The position numbers and the translations under genes are program-made. A stretch of DNA of 64,000 nucleotides from Psychrobacillus sp. OK028. Lineage in GTDB: Bacteria > Bacillota > Bacilli > Bacillales_A > Planococcaceae. Every line of letters starts with the position of its first letter. The first letter of the stretch is position 1. The notes beneath the pieces were generated by a model. It saw nothing but the letters and a program-made list of their open reading frames with translations. It was not told the DNA's origin and made no database searches. The DNA lies in assembly GCF_900103605.1 (NCBI RefSeq), contig NZ_FNHY01000006.1:202357-266356 (forward strand), written 5' to 3'. Shown piece after piece: positions 43,307 to 52,603 of the stretch.

Positions 43307-43654
43307 ATGACAAATCACGAAGAAACAAATTTACCTCCAAAGACATGTTCCATTGAAAGATTAGTAACAATGGAATCAGATGTTGCTCTAGTGTTACAAG
43401 GGAAAAAAACTGCTACACGCCGTAATGGTCGCTATGCAGATGTAGGCGAAATTATGGAGCTTCAAGGACACTCTTTTGTAGTAGACCGTGTATATATTCA
43501 AACACTAGGCGATTTGACGGATGAACACGCAAAACAAGAGGGCTTTGAATCGGTAGAGGATTATAAGCAATCCATTTTGTCTTATCACCCAGGTATGCCA
43601 TGGTTACCTCATATGACTGTTTGGGTACATGAATTCAGCACTGTAAAAGCATAA
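43307..43654 (+). CDS. ASCH domain protein
   Basis: A 115-aa ASCH/PUA-like protein: ERLVTMESDVALVLQGKKTATRRNG contains the conserved G-K-K-T-x-x-R motif, followed by VDRVYIQTLGDLTDEHAKQEGF and the terminal WVHEF. ASCH proteins bind RNA or modified nucleosides; some hydrolyse N4-acetylcytidine. Start ATG 43307 after AAGGTGG. It lies between two paralogous lipoproteins but has its own terminator. Confidence 0.88.
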   Translation: MTNHEETNLPPKTCSIERLVTMESDVALVLQGKKTATRRNGRYADVGEIMELQGHSFVVDRVYIQTLGDLTDEHAKQEGFESVEDYKQSILSYHPGMPWLPHMTVWVHEFSTVKA

Positions 43655-43692
43655 AAAAACTTCTCTGTGTTTTACACAGGGAAGTTTTTTTG
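43654..43692 (+). terminator. Terminator of the ASCH gene
   Basis: AAACTTC-CTGTGT/ACACAG-GAAGTTT with TTTTTTT. Confidence 0.85.
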
Positions 43693-43769
43693 TGCAAAAA
43701 TTATTGTTCTCTCCGGCTGTAACTTTTTATCCAAAAAATGGTCTAATTCATAAACAGGAGGTGTACAAC

Positions 43770-44453
43770 ATGAGAAAAGGATATAAAATTGCTCTGTTTT
43801 TACTAATAGCAATCCCTCTCTTTATCTTAACTGGCTGCGGATCTAGTACAACGGACTCTACTACTGGAAGTGTACCGGAAAAAGCACATTTATCCACTCA
43901 GCTTGATATAACAGCGGATGGGGAAGGATCTTTTACGATTAAAAATGAATCACCAGTAGAGGCTGTTTTGGAGATGTCGAGTGGGCAACAAATCGAATTC
44001 CAACTATTAAACAAAGCGAATGCAATCATATACACGTATTCAGCAAATAAATTATTCATACAAGAAAAGCAAGAAAAGAAACTACAACCTAGGGAAGAAT
44101 GGAAAATTCCACTTAACCTGGCAGAAGAGCTTGCCGGAGTGCCTGCGGGGTCCTACACATTGGTCGTTTGGTCCACTGCAGAAGGATTAAATGAGCAAAA
44201 GGAAGAGGTCGCGTATGAATTATTGAAGTCGCCTGGAAAACTAGTCGTTCAAACACAGGAGGTCACTTTTACCGGACTAGTAGATCCACACTCCATTGAA
44301 GTGAAAAATCTAGATGGCGGAATAGAAGTAATGCAACTATCTGAGGTGGCAATGCCTCAGTTTGAAAATCTCGAGGAAGGCACACAACTAATCATTGAAT
44401 ATGTAGAAGAAAATGGGCAAAAATTCATTCAAACTACGTATCCTGCTGAATAG
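43770..44453 (+). CDS. BsuPI-domain lipoprotein (paralogue)
   Basis: A 227-aa lipoprotein: signal peptide MRKGYKIALFLLIAIPLFIL with lipobox LTGC, BsuPI domain (~40-150) containing FTIKNESPVEA, FQLLNKANAIIYTYSANKLF and VPAGSYTLVVWSTAE, then a short beta-rich tail in place of the GerMN domain of its neighbour. It clearly shares ancestry with 42271-43128. Start ATG 43770 follows AGGAGGTGTACAAC. Confidence 0.82.
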   Translation: MRKGYKIALFLLIAIPLFILTGCGSSTTDSTTGSVPEKAHLSTQLDITADGEGSFTIKNESPVEAVLEMSSGQQIEFQLLNKANAIIYTYSANKLFIQEKQEKKLQPREEWKIPLNLAEELAGVPAGSYTLVVWSTAEGLNEQKEEVAYELLKSPGKLVVQTQEVTFTGLVDPHSIEVKNLDGGIEVMQLSEVAMPQFENLEEGTQLIIEYVEENGQKFIQTTYPAE

Positions 44454-44463
44454 AGTTCTAAAA

Positions 44464-44508
44464 CACCATACAAAATGCATCGCGATTTGCGATGCATTTT
44501 GTATGGTG
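44464..44508. terminator. Perfect 20-bp inverted repeat (bidirectional terminator)
   Basis: CACCATACAAAATGCATCGC and its exact complement are separated by GATTT, between convergent genes. No U-tract outside the stem, but the AAAAT/ATTTT inside may act; unusually long. Confidence 0.65.
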
Positions 44509-44511
44509 ATA

Positions 44512-44805
44512 TTAATTTCTGAAGGTTAAACCTTCTTCTTCTAAGCTAGATCTAAGTATCGGTAATGAAGCTGGACCTATACCATGAAGTTTCAAGATTT
44601 CTTTTTCACTGAAAGCAGAGAGTTTCTGCAAAGAGGTTACTCCATTTTGCACTAACGCCCTTCTCGCTGGTGCTGAGAGCAGCGAAAGAAATCCGCTGTC
44701 CGGTTTGTTTTCTTGCTCACAAGTTGGACAGGTCGGACAGTCACTGCTTTTATAATATTTATGCCCATTGCTACAAGTCCTTAATTCTTTTTCAGAAGTT
44801 GCCAT
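44512..44805 (-). CDS. Zinc-ribbon plus helix-hairpin-helix (RpoA-CTD-like) protein
   Basis: A 97-aa protein: N-terminal Cys cluster CSNGHKYYKSSDCPTCPTC (~10-28), likely a zinc site, and a C-terminal helix-hairpin-helix domain (APARRALVQNGVTSLQKLSAFSEKEILKLHGIGPAS) like the alpha-CTD of RNA polymerase. Probably binds DNA. Start is ATG 44805 behind AAAGGTGA. Confidence 0.75.
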   Translation of the reverse strand: MATSEKELRTCSNGHKYYKSSDCPTCPTCEQENKPDSGFLSLLSAPARRALVQNGVTSLQKLSAFSEKEILKLHGIGPASLPILRSSLEEEGLTFRN

Positions 44806-44865
44806 TTTATATGTCACCTTTCAATGGTAATTTTATATTAATAATAATAATAATAGTGTAATACA

Positions 44866-44907
44866 CAAAAAACCAGTGGAACTATGTGCGTCCTCACTGG
44901 TTTTTTT
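44866..44907 (-). terminator. Terminator of the YhfH-like gene
   Basis: AAACCAGTG / CACTGGTTT with a 16-nt loop, flanked by A and T runs on both sides; may work in both directions. Confidence 0.7.
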
Positions 44908-44918
44908 AGTATATTTAG

Positions 44919-45041
44919 TTATTCCTCATTCATGCCTATGCAACGTTCGCACTCGTAAAGGGATGATTCTACTTGCTCATTAATAACACATCCACATTCA
45001 CGACAATGCTTTGTATTTACTTCTTGAGTAGTTGTTTTCAT
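44919..45041 (-). CDS. 40-aa zinc-ribbon-like protein (YhfH-like)
   Basis: A micro-protein beginning MKTTTQEVNTKHCRECGCVI, with CRECGC and later CERC forming a four-Cys zinc-ribbon pattern and an EQVE segment between, as in the YhfH family of Bacillales. A strong AGGAGGTGATTTGC ribosome site precedes it and a terminator follows. It sits just downstream of aceB. Function unknown. Confidence 0.75.
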   Translation of the reverse strand: MKTTTQEVNTKHCRECGCVINEQVESSLYECERCIGMNEE

Positions 45042-45071
45042 GCAAATCACCTCCTTGAATGGATTGTTTGT

Positions 45072-46670
45072 TTAGCTAATCTTTTCGTAGCCTGGCAATG
45101 TGAGAAATTCAATAAATTTATCTTCTCTTACTAATGATAGAAATAGCTCCGCAGCTTCTGTATAGCGACCATTCCCATAAACTTCATTACCAAACGAAGC
45201 TTTTAGTTTTCCTAATTCCTCTGTTAACACTTGTTCTACTAAAGGTATGGTAATTTTTCGACCATCCTCCAGCTTTCCTTCTGAATGTCTAATCCATTGC
45301 CACACTTGCGTCCTAGAAATTTCTGCTGTCGCGGCATCTTCCATCAAGTTATTGATTGGCGCTGCTCCGTTTCCACGTAGCCAAGATGCGATATATTGGA
45401 CCCCTACGCTACAGTTCATGCGTAGCCCATCTTCCGTAATAGTTCCTTTAGGTACTTCAAGTAAATCTTGAGCGGTTACGTTAACATCCTCTCGTTTTCG
45501 ATGAATCTGGTTTGGCGTAGGCATATGTTCTTGGAATTGCTCCCAAGCAACTGGCACTAACCCTGGATGCGCCACCCATGTTCCATCATGTCCGTCCGTT
45601 GCTTCCCTCCGCTTGTCTTCGCTCACTTTTGCGAAAGCTGCGGCATTGGCTGTTTCATCTCCTTTTATCGGAATTTGTGCAGCCATACCACCAATGGCAG
45701 ATGCATTTCTTCTATGGCAGGTTTGAATACATAATTGAGAATAAGCGCGCATAAACGGTGATGTCATTGTTACTTGACCACGGTCTGGTAAAATCACCTG
45801 TGATTGATTACGAAGTCGCTTAATATAGCTAAAAATGTAATCCCAACGTCCACAGTTTAAACCTGCTGAATGATCACGAAGCTCATATAGAATTTCATCC
45901 ATTTCGAATGCTGCCATAATTGTTTCGATTAAGACAGTTGCCTTAATTGTCCCGTTAGGAATACCTAATTGTTGCTGTGCATATACGAAAATATCATTCC
46001 ATAATCGCGCTTCTAAATGACTTTCTAGCTTCGGTAAGTAAAAGTAAGGTCCAGTTCCTTGAGAGATTGCTTCCTTTGCATTATGGAAGAAATAAAGCCC
46101 AAAATCGAAGAAGCTACCTGAGATTGACTCACCATCAATTCGTATATTTTTCTCTAAAAGATGGAGGCCTCTGGGTCTTACAATAAGGACAGCTGGCTTT
46201 TCTTTCAGGCTATATACTTTACCGGTGTCAGGCTGTGTATAAGAGATTGTTTTACGAACAGCATCACGCATATTGAGTTGACCTTCAATCATATTCTCCC
46301 AAGTTGGCGAAGTAGCATCTTCAAAACAAGCCATAAATGTTTTTGCACCTGAATTTAGTGCATTAATAACCATTTTGCGATTTACTGGCCCGGTTATTTC
46401 TACTCGGCGGTCCTGTAAATCTTCGGGGAGGGGAGCAATTGTCCAATCCCCTTCTCGAATCGCTTTTGTTTCGGGTAAAAAGTCTAATGTTCCACCATTA
46501 TCTAGCTGTTCTTGACGAACTTGACGCGCTTGTAGCAATTCTTTTCTTCTTTTATCAAAAAGGTGGTGGAGGGAAGCCACGAACTCTATTGCTTCTGGCG
46601 TTAAGATTTCGTGAATCCCTTCAACCTCTTTCCCTACGATTTCTATTCTTTTCGTCGTTAGTTGTTCCAT
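45072..46670 (-). CDS. aceB: Malate synthase A
   Basis: A 532-aa enzyme condensing glyoxylate with acetyl-CoA to malate in the glyoxylate shunt. TIM-barrel motifs are present: [30 protein letters not shown] with the catalytic Arg, [23 protein letters not shown], and [14 protein letters not shown]. Normal length for the A isoform. It follows aceA by 31 bp in a two-gene operon, with AGGTTAACGATAA-type weak ribosome site upstream. Confidence 0.95.
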   Translation of the reverse strand: MEQLTTKRIEIVGKEVEGIHEILTPEAIEFVASLHHLFDKRRKELLQARQVRQEQLDNGGTLDFLPETKAIREGDWTIAPLPEDLQDRRVEITGPVNRKMVINALNSGAKTFMACFEDATSPTWENMIEGQLNMRDAVRKTISYTQPDTGKVYSLKEKPAVLIVRPRGLHLLEKNIRIDGESISGSFFDFGLYFFHNAKEAISQGTGPYFYLPKLESHLEARLWNDIFVYAQQQLGIPNGTIKATVLIETIMAAFEMDEILYELRDHSAGLNCGRWDYIFSYIKRLRNQSQVILPDRGQVTMTSPFMRAYSQLCIQTCHRRNASAIGGMAAQIPIKGDETANAAAFAKVSEDKRREATDGHDGTWVAHPGLVPVAWEQFQEHMPTPNQIHRKREDVNVTAQDLLEVPKGTITEDGLRMNCSVGVQYIASWLRGNGAAPINNLMEDAATAEISRTQVWQWIRHSEGKLEDGRKITIPLVEQVLTEELGKLKASFGNEVYGNGRYTEAAELFLSLVREDKFIEFLTLPGYEKIS

Positions 46671-46701
46671 TTATCGTTAACCTCCCATCCCCATGTTTGG
46701 T

Positions 46702-47985
46702 TTAAGCAAATTGTGCTACCTCTGTAGAGCCTTTCATCGCTGTAGTAGAAGAAGTTCCTCCCGAAACGATTTGTGAGATTTCATCGAAGTATCCAGTTCC
46801 TACTTCACGCTGATGTTTAGTCGCGGTGTACCCTTTTGCTTCGTTTGCGAATTCTGCTTGTTGAAGCTTAGAGTAAGCAGCCATACCATTTGTTTTATAT
46901 TCATGCGCTAGTTCAAACATGCTGTGGTTCAAAGCGTGGAAACCTGCAAGTGTGACGAATTGGAATTTATAGCCCATTTTCCCAAGCTCTACTTGGTACT
47001 TTGCAATTGTTTCTTGATCCAAGTTTGCTTCCCAGTTGAAGGATGGCGAACAATTGTAAGCTAGCAATTTGTCTGGGAATTCTGCATGAATAGCGTCAGC
47101 GAATTGTTTTGCTTCCTCTAAACTAGGGTGTGACGTTTCACACCAGATAAGATCTGCATATGGTGCGTATGCTAAGCCACGTGCAATTGCTTGTTCAATT
47201 CCTGGTTTTGTTCTGAAGAATCCCTCTGGAGTTCTTTCGCCTGTTAAGAAATCTGCGTCACGTGGATCAATGTCACTTGTAACCATATCAGCAGCATCTG
47301 CATCTGTACGTGCAATTAGTACAGTTGGTACACCCATTACATCTGCAGCTAGTCGTGCTGATACTAAATTACGAATAGCATTTTGAGTTGGCAGAAGAAC
47401 CTTTCCTCCAAGGTGACCACATTTCTTTTCCGATGCAAGCTGATCTTCTAAATGTACGCCAGCTGCTCCAGCTTCAATCATACCTTTCATTAGTTCAAAA
47501 ACATTTAATGGTCCACCAAACCCTGCTTCCGCATCTGCAATGATAGGTGCGAACCAGTCAAACTCATCTTCCCTACCTTCTGCCTGGTCAATCTGGTCTG
47601 CACGCTGTAACGCTTGATTAATACGCTTAACTACAGCCGGTACACTGTTCGCTGGGTATAAGCTTTGGTCGGGATACATTTGACCCGAAAGGTTTGCATC
47701 CGCTGCCACTTGCCAACCACTTAAGTAAATCGCTTGAAGTCCAGCCTTTACCTGTTGTACTGCCTGGTTACCTGTTAAAGCTCCAAGCGCATTGATGAAG
47801 TCTTCTTGGTGAAGCGACTTCCATAAACGGTCTGCTCCTTTACGAGCTAATGTTTGTTCAATGATGACAGATCCTCGTAGTTTCACTACATCCTCTGCTG
47901 AGTATGGACGTTCAATTCCTTTCCAGCGACTTTCTTCTTTCCATTGTTGTTGAAGCTCTTCTACCTGTTGTTGTCTTTTTGACAT
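46702..47985 (-). CDS. aceA: Isocitrate lyase
   Basis: A 427-aa enzyme splitting isocitrate to glyoxylate and succinate. The active-site loop KKCGHLGGK (~190) with catalytic Cys is intact, as are DADAGFGG-type [21 protein letters not shown] and [10 protein letters not shown]. First gene of the aceA-aceB operon, divergent from a LytTR regulator. Start ATG 47985 follows AGGGAGTGTATGTAA. Confidence 0.95.
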   Translation of the reverse strand: MSKRQQQVEELQQQWKEESRWKGIERPYSAEDVVKLRGSVIIEQTLARKGADRLWKSLHQEDFINALGALTGNQAVQQVKAGLQAIYLSGWQVAADANLSGQMYPDQSLYPANSVPAVVKRINQALQRADQIDQAEGREDEFDWFAPIIADAEAGFGGPLNVFELMKGMIEAGAAGVHLEDQLASEKKCGHLGGKVLLPTQNAIRNLVSARLAADVMGVPTVLIARTDADAADMVTSDIDPRDADFLTGERTPEGFFRTKPGIEQAIARGLAYAPYADLIWCETSHPSLEEAKQFADAIHAEFPDKLLAYNCSPSFNWEANLDQETIAKYQVELGKMGYKFQFVTLAGFHALNHSMFELAHEYKTNGMAAYSKLQQAEFANEAKGYTATKHQREVGTGYFDEISQIVSGGTSSTTAMKGSTEVAQFA

Positions 47986-48042
47986 TTACATACACTCCCT
48001 AATATTTTTTAGAGGAACCTTATTTAAAAAATACGACTTTTT

Positions 48043-48060
48043 TACTGTATCATAACAGTT
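48043..48060. promoter_or_regulatory. Candidate operator between aceA and the LytTR gene
   Basis: ACTGT-ATCATA-ACAGT dyad at 48044-48059; on the minus strand it overlaps TATGAT, a possible aceA -10. It could be a LytTR or carbon-catabolite site; not proven. Confidence 0.4.
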
Positions 48061-48192
48061 CCTTTTCTTGTAATCTAATATATAACACAATGATATTTCT
48101 TGTATTGATTTTTGGATGAAAGACCATTTTTTAAGGATGAATGAAGAATCAGAATGACGAATGCAGAATATTATGATTTCGGAGGTGTATTA

Positions 48193-48849
48193 GTGGAATT
48201 TAGACAGGACCAATTAAAACAATACAGTTTAATAATAGAGGAATGGGTTCCGAAAGAGGCCTCTATAGCTATAGCTGTAGGGGATCAGTATATTTACTAT
48301 TTGGCAAGGGGATATGATCTTCATATAAAAGAAGGACAAAAAATTCAGACTAATAGTATTGCAGATCTGGTACTGAGAAAAGGATGTAGAACAGAAGCTG
48401 TACTAGTGGATACATCATTTCAAGCACCTTATTACGGAATCGGTTATCCAATTGAGATTAACGGAGAAAAGGCTGCATTAGTAGTAATACTGCCTCCTCA
48501 TCACGCAGTCCCCATCACTGCTCCTTATAAATTTTTGACAGGGAAGCAAGAAGACGAGTGGAAGCCTATTCCAATTGAAAAAGTGTCTCATATAGAAAGT
48601 CTCCAAAAAAAGACATGGTTCTATGCCAATAAGGAACCTTATAAAACAAGTATTCCCCTGAAAGACTTACAACTACGACTGCCCGATAGCTTTTTACGGA
48701 TTCACCGCTCTTATATTGTAAATATTTCATTTATCGACCGAATTGTACGCGATTTTTCTTCAAATTTACTAGTTCAGTTACTGGATGGAACTGAGTTGCC
48801 TGTCAGTCAATCTTATATGGCAGATGTCCGAGGTGCGTTGGGGTTTTAA
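48193..48849 (+). CDS. LytTR-family DNA-binding regulator
   Basis: A 218-aa protein: N-terminal sensory region (~1-115; VPKEASIAIAVGDQYIYYLA, with YGIGYPIEINGEKAALVVILPP) of no recognised family, followed by a LytTR DNA-binding domain (~118-218: IPIEKVSHIESLQKKTWFYAN, LPDSFLRIHRSYIVNISFI, GTELPVSQSYMADV). There is no receiver domain, so a small molecule may bind the N-terminus. Start chosen at GTG 48193, seven bases after GGAGG; ATG 48154 lacks a site. Divergent from the glyoxylate-shunt operon, which it probably controls. Confidence 0.85.
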   Translation: MEFRQDQLKQYSLIIEEWVPKEASIAIAVGDQYIYYLARGYDLHIKEGQKIQTNSIADLVLRKGCRTEAVLVDTSFQAPYYGIGYPIEINGEKAALVVILPPHHAVPITAPYKFLTGKQEDEWKPIPIEKVSHIESLQKKTWFYANKEPYKTSIPLKDLQLRLPDSFLRIHRSYIVNISFIDRIVRDFSSNLLVQLLDGTELPVSQSYMADVRGALGF

Positions 48850-49024
48850 AAACGGGGATTTAGTTATAACACTTGTTAAATCTAACAATGAACGCAATAT
48901 GCTTTTAAGAGAGATTTCTAGAAAGCTAGACGGATTACAGAACAACAATAAGATTGATTAAGAAAGCTTTTTAGGGAGGCATGACTCACGTCACACCCCC
49001 CTTTCTTGTTTTAGGTTATGTTTT

Positions 49025-50947
49025 TTATTCTGCAAGAATAATTTCCTCGGATATTCGGAGACCTTCTTTTTTAGCTAGTAATTCCCAATCTAACACTTTG
49101 TCTTTATCCAATAAAAGATATTTTAGCTTATCCAGCCTTACTAATGGTTTAATGCTTGTTATATTGGTTCCTCGAATATCTAGATAAGTTAATTCCTTTA
49201 AGTTTTCTAAAGGTGTCAAATCTGACACTTCTGTCTCTGAAATATTTATTCGATTTAAGTATTTCAGTTCGTGAACGTCTGTAAGCGTATCTATCTGTGT
49301 CTCTTGTAAAGATAGAAATGTTAAATGTTCGAGTTTACTAATAGTAGTAAAATCATTAATAGGATTACCGTTTAATATGAGATTATTTAAATTTGTTAGA
49401 TCTTGTAGTGCTTCTATAGATGTAATTTTGTTGTTACTTAATTCTAGGAACTTAAGTTTCTCTAAATGCTTCAAGGAAGTTATATCCGATAAATTGTTGT
49501 TAGCTAAAAAAAGACTTTCAGTATTTTCGAGAACTTCTACCCCTTGTAGATTTTCTAATCCGTATCCCGTCAGATCTATTGTTTCAAAATTAGCTAGATC
49601 TTCCCAAAAGCTGACTTTCTTATTTTTTTCCTTAACTGGAATAGGAAGTACCCCTTCCTCTACATGGCTTTCACTCTGCTCCATACTATCTGTATCATAC
49701 ACATGTTTCTCGTAAGTAAATGTACCGTCTTGATTGACTTTAACAGACATAATCTCTTCTCTCGGTGTTAGGTCTGTAATAACTGGAGTGACGATATTAT
49801 CTTTTATATTTAGCTCATATAGCTTCCCTCCCATCGTTACCATTCCATATGCATTTCCTATGATAACGAAGATTCTGTCTTCATCAATCCACTCTACTTT
49901 CTTAGGTGTAAATTGCCCGTTCACATTATCTTGCAATTTAAAAATGGTAGATTCGTCCGTTTCCAAGTTTTCTATAACTAATATATCTTCTCCTTCTTCC
50001 CCAGCCTGTTCAAAAATCCCTTCAATTGTTACCTGTTGCTTACCACTTGGTGAAGGCTGCCATGGAGTATGTTTAGAAGGTTTAAAATCATTTTCAATTT
50101 TCACATCAAAATGAGCAGGAGTTATTACCTCTTCTTCAACTACCTTAAAACTAGCCAAGTCCGTGTAAGTCATCGGTTCATATTCACCGCTTTCCTTGTC
50201 CAGATAATCACTTTCCCATTTCACCTCACCAAAACCTGGGACATAATACCTTCTCATTCGATGGTCATCTTTTATACTTTCGAAAATCAATACATTTGTA
50301 AAATCTCCGTACGTAGTAGTGACCTTTCCTGATGTGTCCATCACAGTCCAATCTCCATACTCATCTCCTATTTCTAAAGGAGCTTCCAAAAAAAGCTCTC
50401 CCTTGGGAAGTTTGTTTAATTCCTCACTTGCCCATTGCAATCGACCCGATACATCATCCACCATCTCTTCATAAACAATTTCAATTTGATTCCCGTTCAA
50501 GCGATAAATACGCTCAACACTCCCGCCATCATTACTCATAACCTGTTGGACATAATGATCATCCAACCAATACGTTTGAGTAGTACTTCCACCATTTTCG
50601 AAGCCACCTAAAAAAACAGCCTCCGTACCATGCGGAGGAAAATATTGTTTTAGTTCCTCGTAATTATCCCCTTTTTCAAAAGTGATTTCAGTGTCCTCTT
50701 CTTCTGGTGCTACGACTAATCCTGGTTCTGTTAGTTGACCATTTTCATTTATTAATTTTGAAGACCATAAATTTGCGCTAAATGCGAGTAATCCTATAAA
50801 TGTAACGAGTATGCCGTAGTACACCCAGCGTTCCTTATTTTCATTAGTCTTTTTTGATTTTTTTAAGTTCACCTGCTGTTGAATTCGATGTACTCGTTCA
50901 GATGTATCACCCATTTTGGTTAGCAGCTGTTGTTTTATTTCATTCAT
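49025..50947 (-). CDS. Membrane protein with leucine-rich repeats, probable ECF anti-sigma factor
   Basis: A 640-aa single-pass protein. A cytosolic ~40-residue basic N-terminus (ERVHRIQQQVNLKKSKKTNE) is followed by a helix (~43-60), an extracellular region (~90-270), a DUF4652-like beta domain (~290-410: ILVIENLETDESTIFKL, KVEWIDEDRIFVIIGNAYG), and at least six 22-residue leucine-rich repeats of the internalin/SDS22 kind (~455-620: FLELSNNKITSIEALQDLTN). It overlaps the sigma gene by 8 nt. Topology and context fit a transmembrane anti-sigma factor with an LRR sensor; no zinc-binding HxxxCxxC motif is visible. Confidence 0.75.
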   Translation of the reverse strand: MNEIKQQLLTKMGDTSERVHRIQQQVNLKKSKKTNENKERWVYYGILVTFIGLLAFSANLWSSKLINENGQLTEPGLVVAPEEEDTEITFEKGDNYEELKQYFPPHGTEAVFLGGFENGGSTTQTYWLDDHYVQQVMSNDGGSVERIYRLNGNQIEIVYEEMVDDVSGRLQWASEELNKLPKGELFLEAPLEIGDEYGDWTVMDTSGKVTTTYGDFTNVLIFESIKDDHRMRRYYVPGFGEVKWESDYLDKESGEYEPMTYTDLASFKVVEEEVITPAHFDVKIENDFKPSKHTPWQPSPSGKQQVTIEGIFEQAGEEGEDILVIENLETDESTIFKLQDNVNGQFTPKKVEWIDEDRIFVIIGNAYGMVTMGGKLYELNIKDNIVTPVITDLTPREEIMSVKVNQDGTFTYEKHVYDTDSMEQSESHVEEGVLPIPVKEKNKKVSFWEDLANFETIDLTGYGLENLQGVEVLENTESLFLANNNLSDITSLKHLEKLKFLELSNNKITSIEALQDLTNLNNLILNGNPINDFTTISKLEHLTFLSLQETQIDTLTDVHELKYLNRINISETEVSDLTPLENLKELTYLDIRGTNITSIKPLVRLDKLKYLLLDKDKVLDWELLAKKEGLRISEEIILAE

Positions 50948-51464
50948 GGATTAGCACCTCCCAATCATTCTCTTTCAATTGAATCTTTAAAATTGATCGC
51001 GCTTTTCTGAGCCTTGTCTTGACGGTATTGTCTGGGATGGACAGTAGTAGAGCAATTTCTAACACGGATAATTCTTCAAAATAATAATAAATAATGACTT
51101 CTCGATACTTTACTGGTAGCTGGAGGACTGCATCTGCAAGTTCTAACTTTTCATCCTCTTCTATTATTCGGTTTCTGCCCTTTTTTGCAGGATTTATAAA
51201 GTTATTCGTTAACACCTGTTTACGATATCTCCAGCTTTTTAAATAATCCTTACATTTATTAATCGTTATTTTTGCTAAATAAGTTTTCAATGAAGAACGT
51301 TCTTCAAACTGTTCAAATTTTTGATAATAGGTTAAAAATACATCCTGTATGATATCCTCAGCAGCCGACCAATCTTTTATATATAAGTAGGCAAGCTTTA
51401 ACAAATAGTCGGTGTATTCTTCCATAACTTTTTGAAATTGTTGCTCTGCCAAAAAACGATTCAT
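50940..51464 (-). CDS. ECF-type RNA polymerase sigma factor
   Basis: A 174-aa sigma-70 of the extracytoplasmic function class: region 2 (~20-85; AYLYIKDWSAAEDIIQDVFL) and region 4 (~115-165; LPVKYREVIIYYYFEELSVLE, with HTH LLSIPDNTVKTRLRKARS). It is the first gene with the LRR membrane protein downstream and overlapping. Its own promoter looks ECF-type (51498-51525), suggesting autoregulation. Start follows GGGGAGTGTGGG. Confidence 0.9.
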   Translation of the reverse strand: MNRFLAEQQFQKVMEEYTDYLLKLAYLYIKDWSAAEDIIQDVFLTYYQKFEQFEERSSLKTYLAKITINKCKDYLKSWRYRKQVLTNNFINPAKKGRNRIIEEDEKLELADAVLQLPVKYREVIIYYYFEELSVLEIALLLSIPDNTVKTRLRKARSILKIQLKENDWEVLIHE

Positions 51465-51497
51465 CCCACACTCCCCTAACCATGCCTTTAACTAATA

Positions 51498-51525
51498 GAC
51501 GATACTCATCAACATGACGTTTTCA
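51498..51525 (-). promoter_or_regulatory. Predicted ECF-type autoregulatory promoter
   Basis: TGAAAAC (51525-51519), 17 bp, CGTC (51501-51498), about 35 bp upstream of the sigma gene, matching the -35 AAC / -10 CGT pattern of SigX/SigW-like promoters. Confidence 0.65.
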
Positions 51526-51553
51526 AATGTTAAAAACAATTTTTATGTACAAG

Positions 51554-51588
51554 AAAGGCTGTTCCGATATATCCCGAAACAGCCTTTT
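51554..51588. terminator. Terminator of the EamA gene
   Basis: AAAGGCTGTT / AACAGCCTTT hairpin with a 14-nt loop and a TTTT run. Confidence 0.75.
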
Positions 51589-51606
51589 GTATTTATTTAG
51601 TTCTAT

Positions 51607-52503
51607 TTAAACAGACACTTTACCTTTTTTCTCAAGTGACCGGCTAGCGGATTTACTCCCTAACGTTAAAATAGCTATACTCCCAAGTAATAAACCAATC
51701 CCTACCCAAGAAGTTACGCTAAGTATTTCTCCCACTACAACAACCCCAAGTAAAGCCGCTGTAGTCGGCTCTGCCAAGGACAAAGTTAACGCCGAGGAAG
51801 CGGGGATTTTATGTAGCCCCCATCCGTATAATACATAAGCAATACTAGTTGTTGCTATTCCTAAATAAAAAATAATTCCTATATTTCCAGCATCCTTCAA
51901 CCAACTTACATCCAGTATAAAATAGAAAGGGGTTAACAATAATGCACTAAGCGAGAAGGTCATTGCAACTACAGATATAGCATTTTCCTTTTGCAGCATA
52001 GATTTACTCGTCATCGTATACAATGCAAAAATAAGACCTGCGACCAATGAGTATAGAACCCCTAATGGATTAATGCTCACTTCACCTTTTGTAACAAATA
52101 AAAACATACAGCCGGTAATAGCTAAGCCAGTGGAAATTCCCCAAATCTTTGTAGGACGCATCTTTAAAAATATCCACTCTATTAAACCTGAAAATACAGG
52201 TGCACTTCCTATTGCAACCACACTCGCTATTGCTACCCCGGTTAAACGCACAGATGAAAAGAATAAGAGCTGAAACAATGAAATACAAATAGCGGCGTAT
52301 AGTGTTTGTTTCCAGGGCCATGAACGAAATTTAATTTTTTTTAATAGAATCATAATGATTAGAAGGAATAATCCTCCTGTTGCAGAACGTCCAGCACTAA
52401 TAATAAAAGGGTGTGCACTGTCTGGCAAAAATGTTTGTGCGGTTCCTGTTGTCCCCCACAAAATAGCACCGAATAGTACAAATATGTATGGCAATACGGT
52501 CAA
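51607..52503 (-). CDS. EamA-family (DMT) transporter
   Basis: A 298-aa ten-helix protein with two EamA repeats (~5-135 and ~148-285); ILWGTTGTAQTFLP opens the first, LYSLVAGLIFALYTMTSK the second, and TLSLAEPTTAALLGVVVVGE is the conserved end of repeat two. A drug/metabolite exporter of unknown substrate, perhaps an amino acid or metabolite. The start is preceded by AGGTAGGGGGAAAACT-like sequence. Monocistronic. Confidence 0.87.
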   Translation of the reverse strand: MTVLPYIFVLFGAILWGTTGTAQTFLPDSAHPFIISAGRSATGGLFLLIIMILLKKIKFRSWPWKQTLYAAICISLFQLLFFSSVRLTGVAIASVVAIGSAPVFSGLIEWIFLKMRPTKIWGISTGLAITGCMFLFVTKGEVSINPLGVLYSLVAGLIFALYTMTSKSMLQKENAISVVAMTFSLSALLLTPFYFILDVSWLKDAGNIGIIFYLGIATTSIAYVLYGWGLHKIPASSALTLSLAEPTTAALLGVVVVGEILSVTSWVGIGLLLGSIAILTLGSKSASRSLEKKGKVSV

Positions 52504-52603
52504 GTTTTCCCCCTACCTTCCCACATTTTCTAACTTCCAATATAGCACATATTGAGTTACTGCCAATCGTATCTTATACTAATAACGATAGGAGGCATTT
52601 TAC

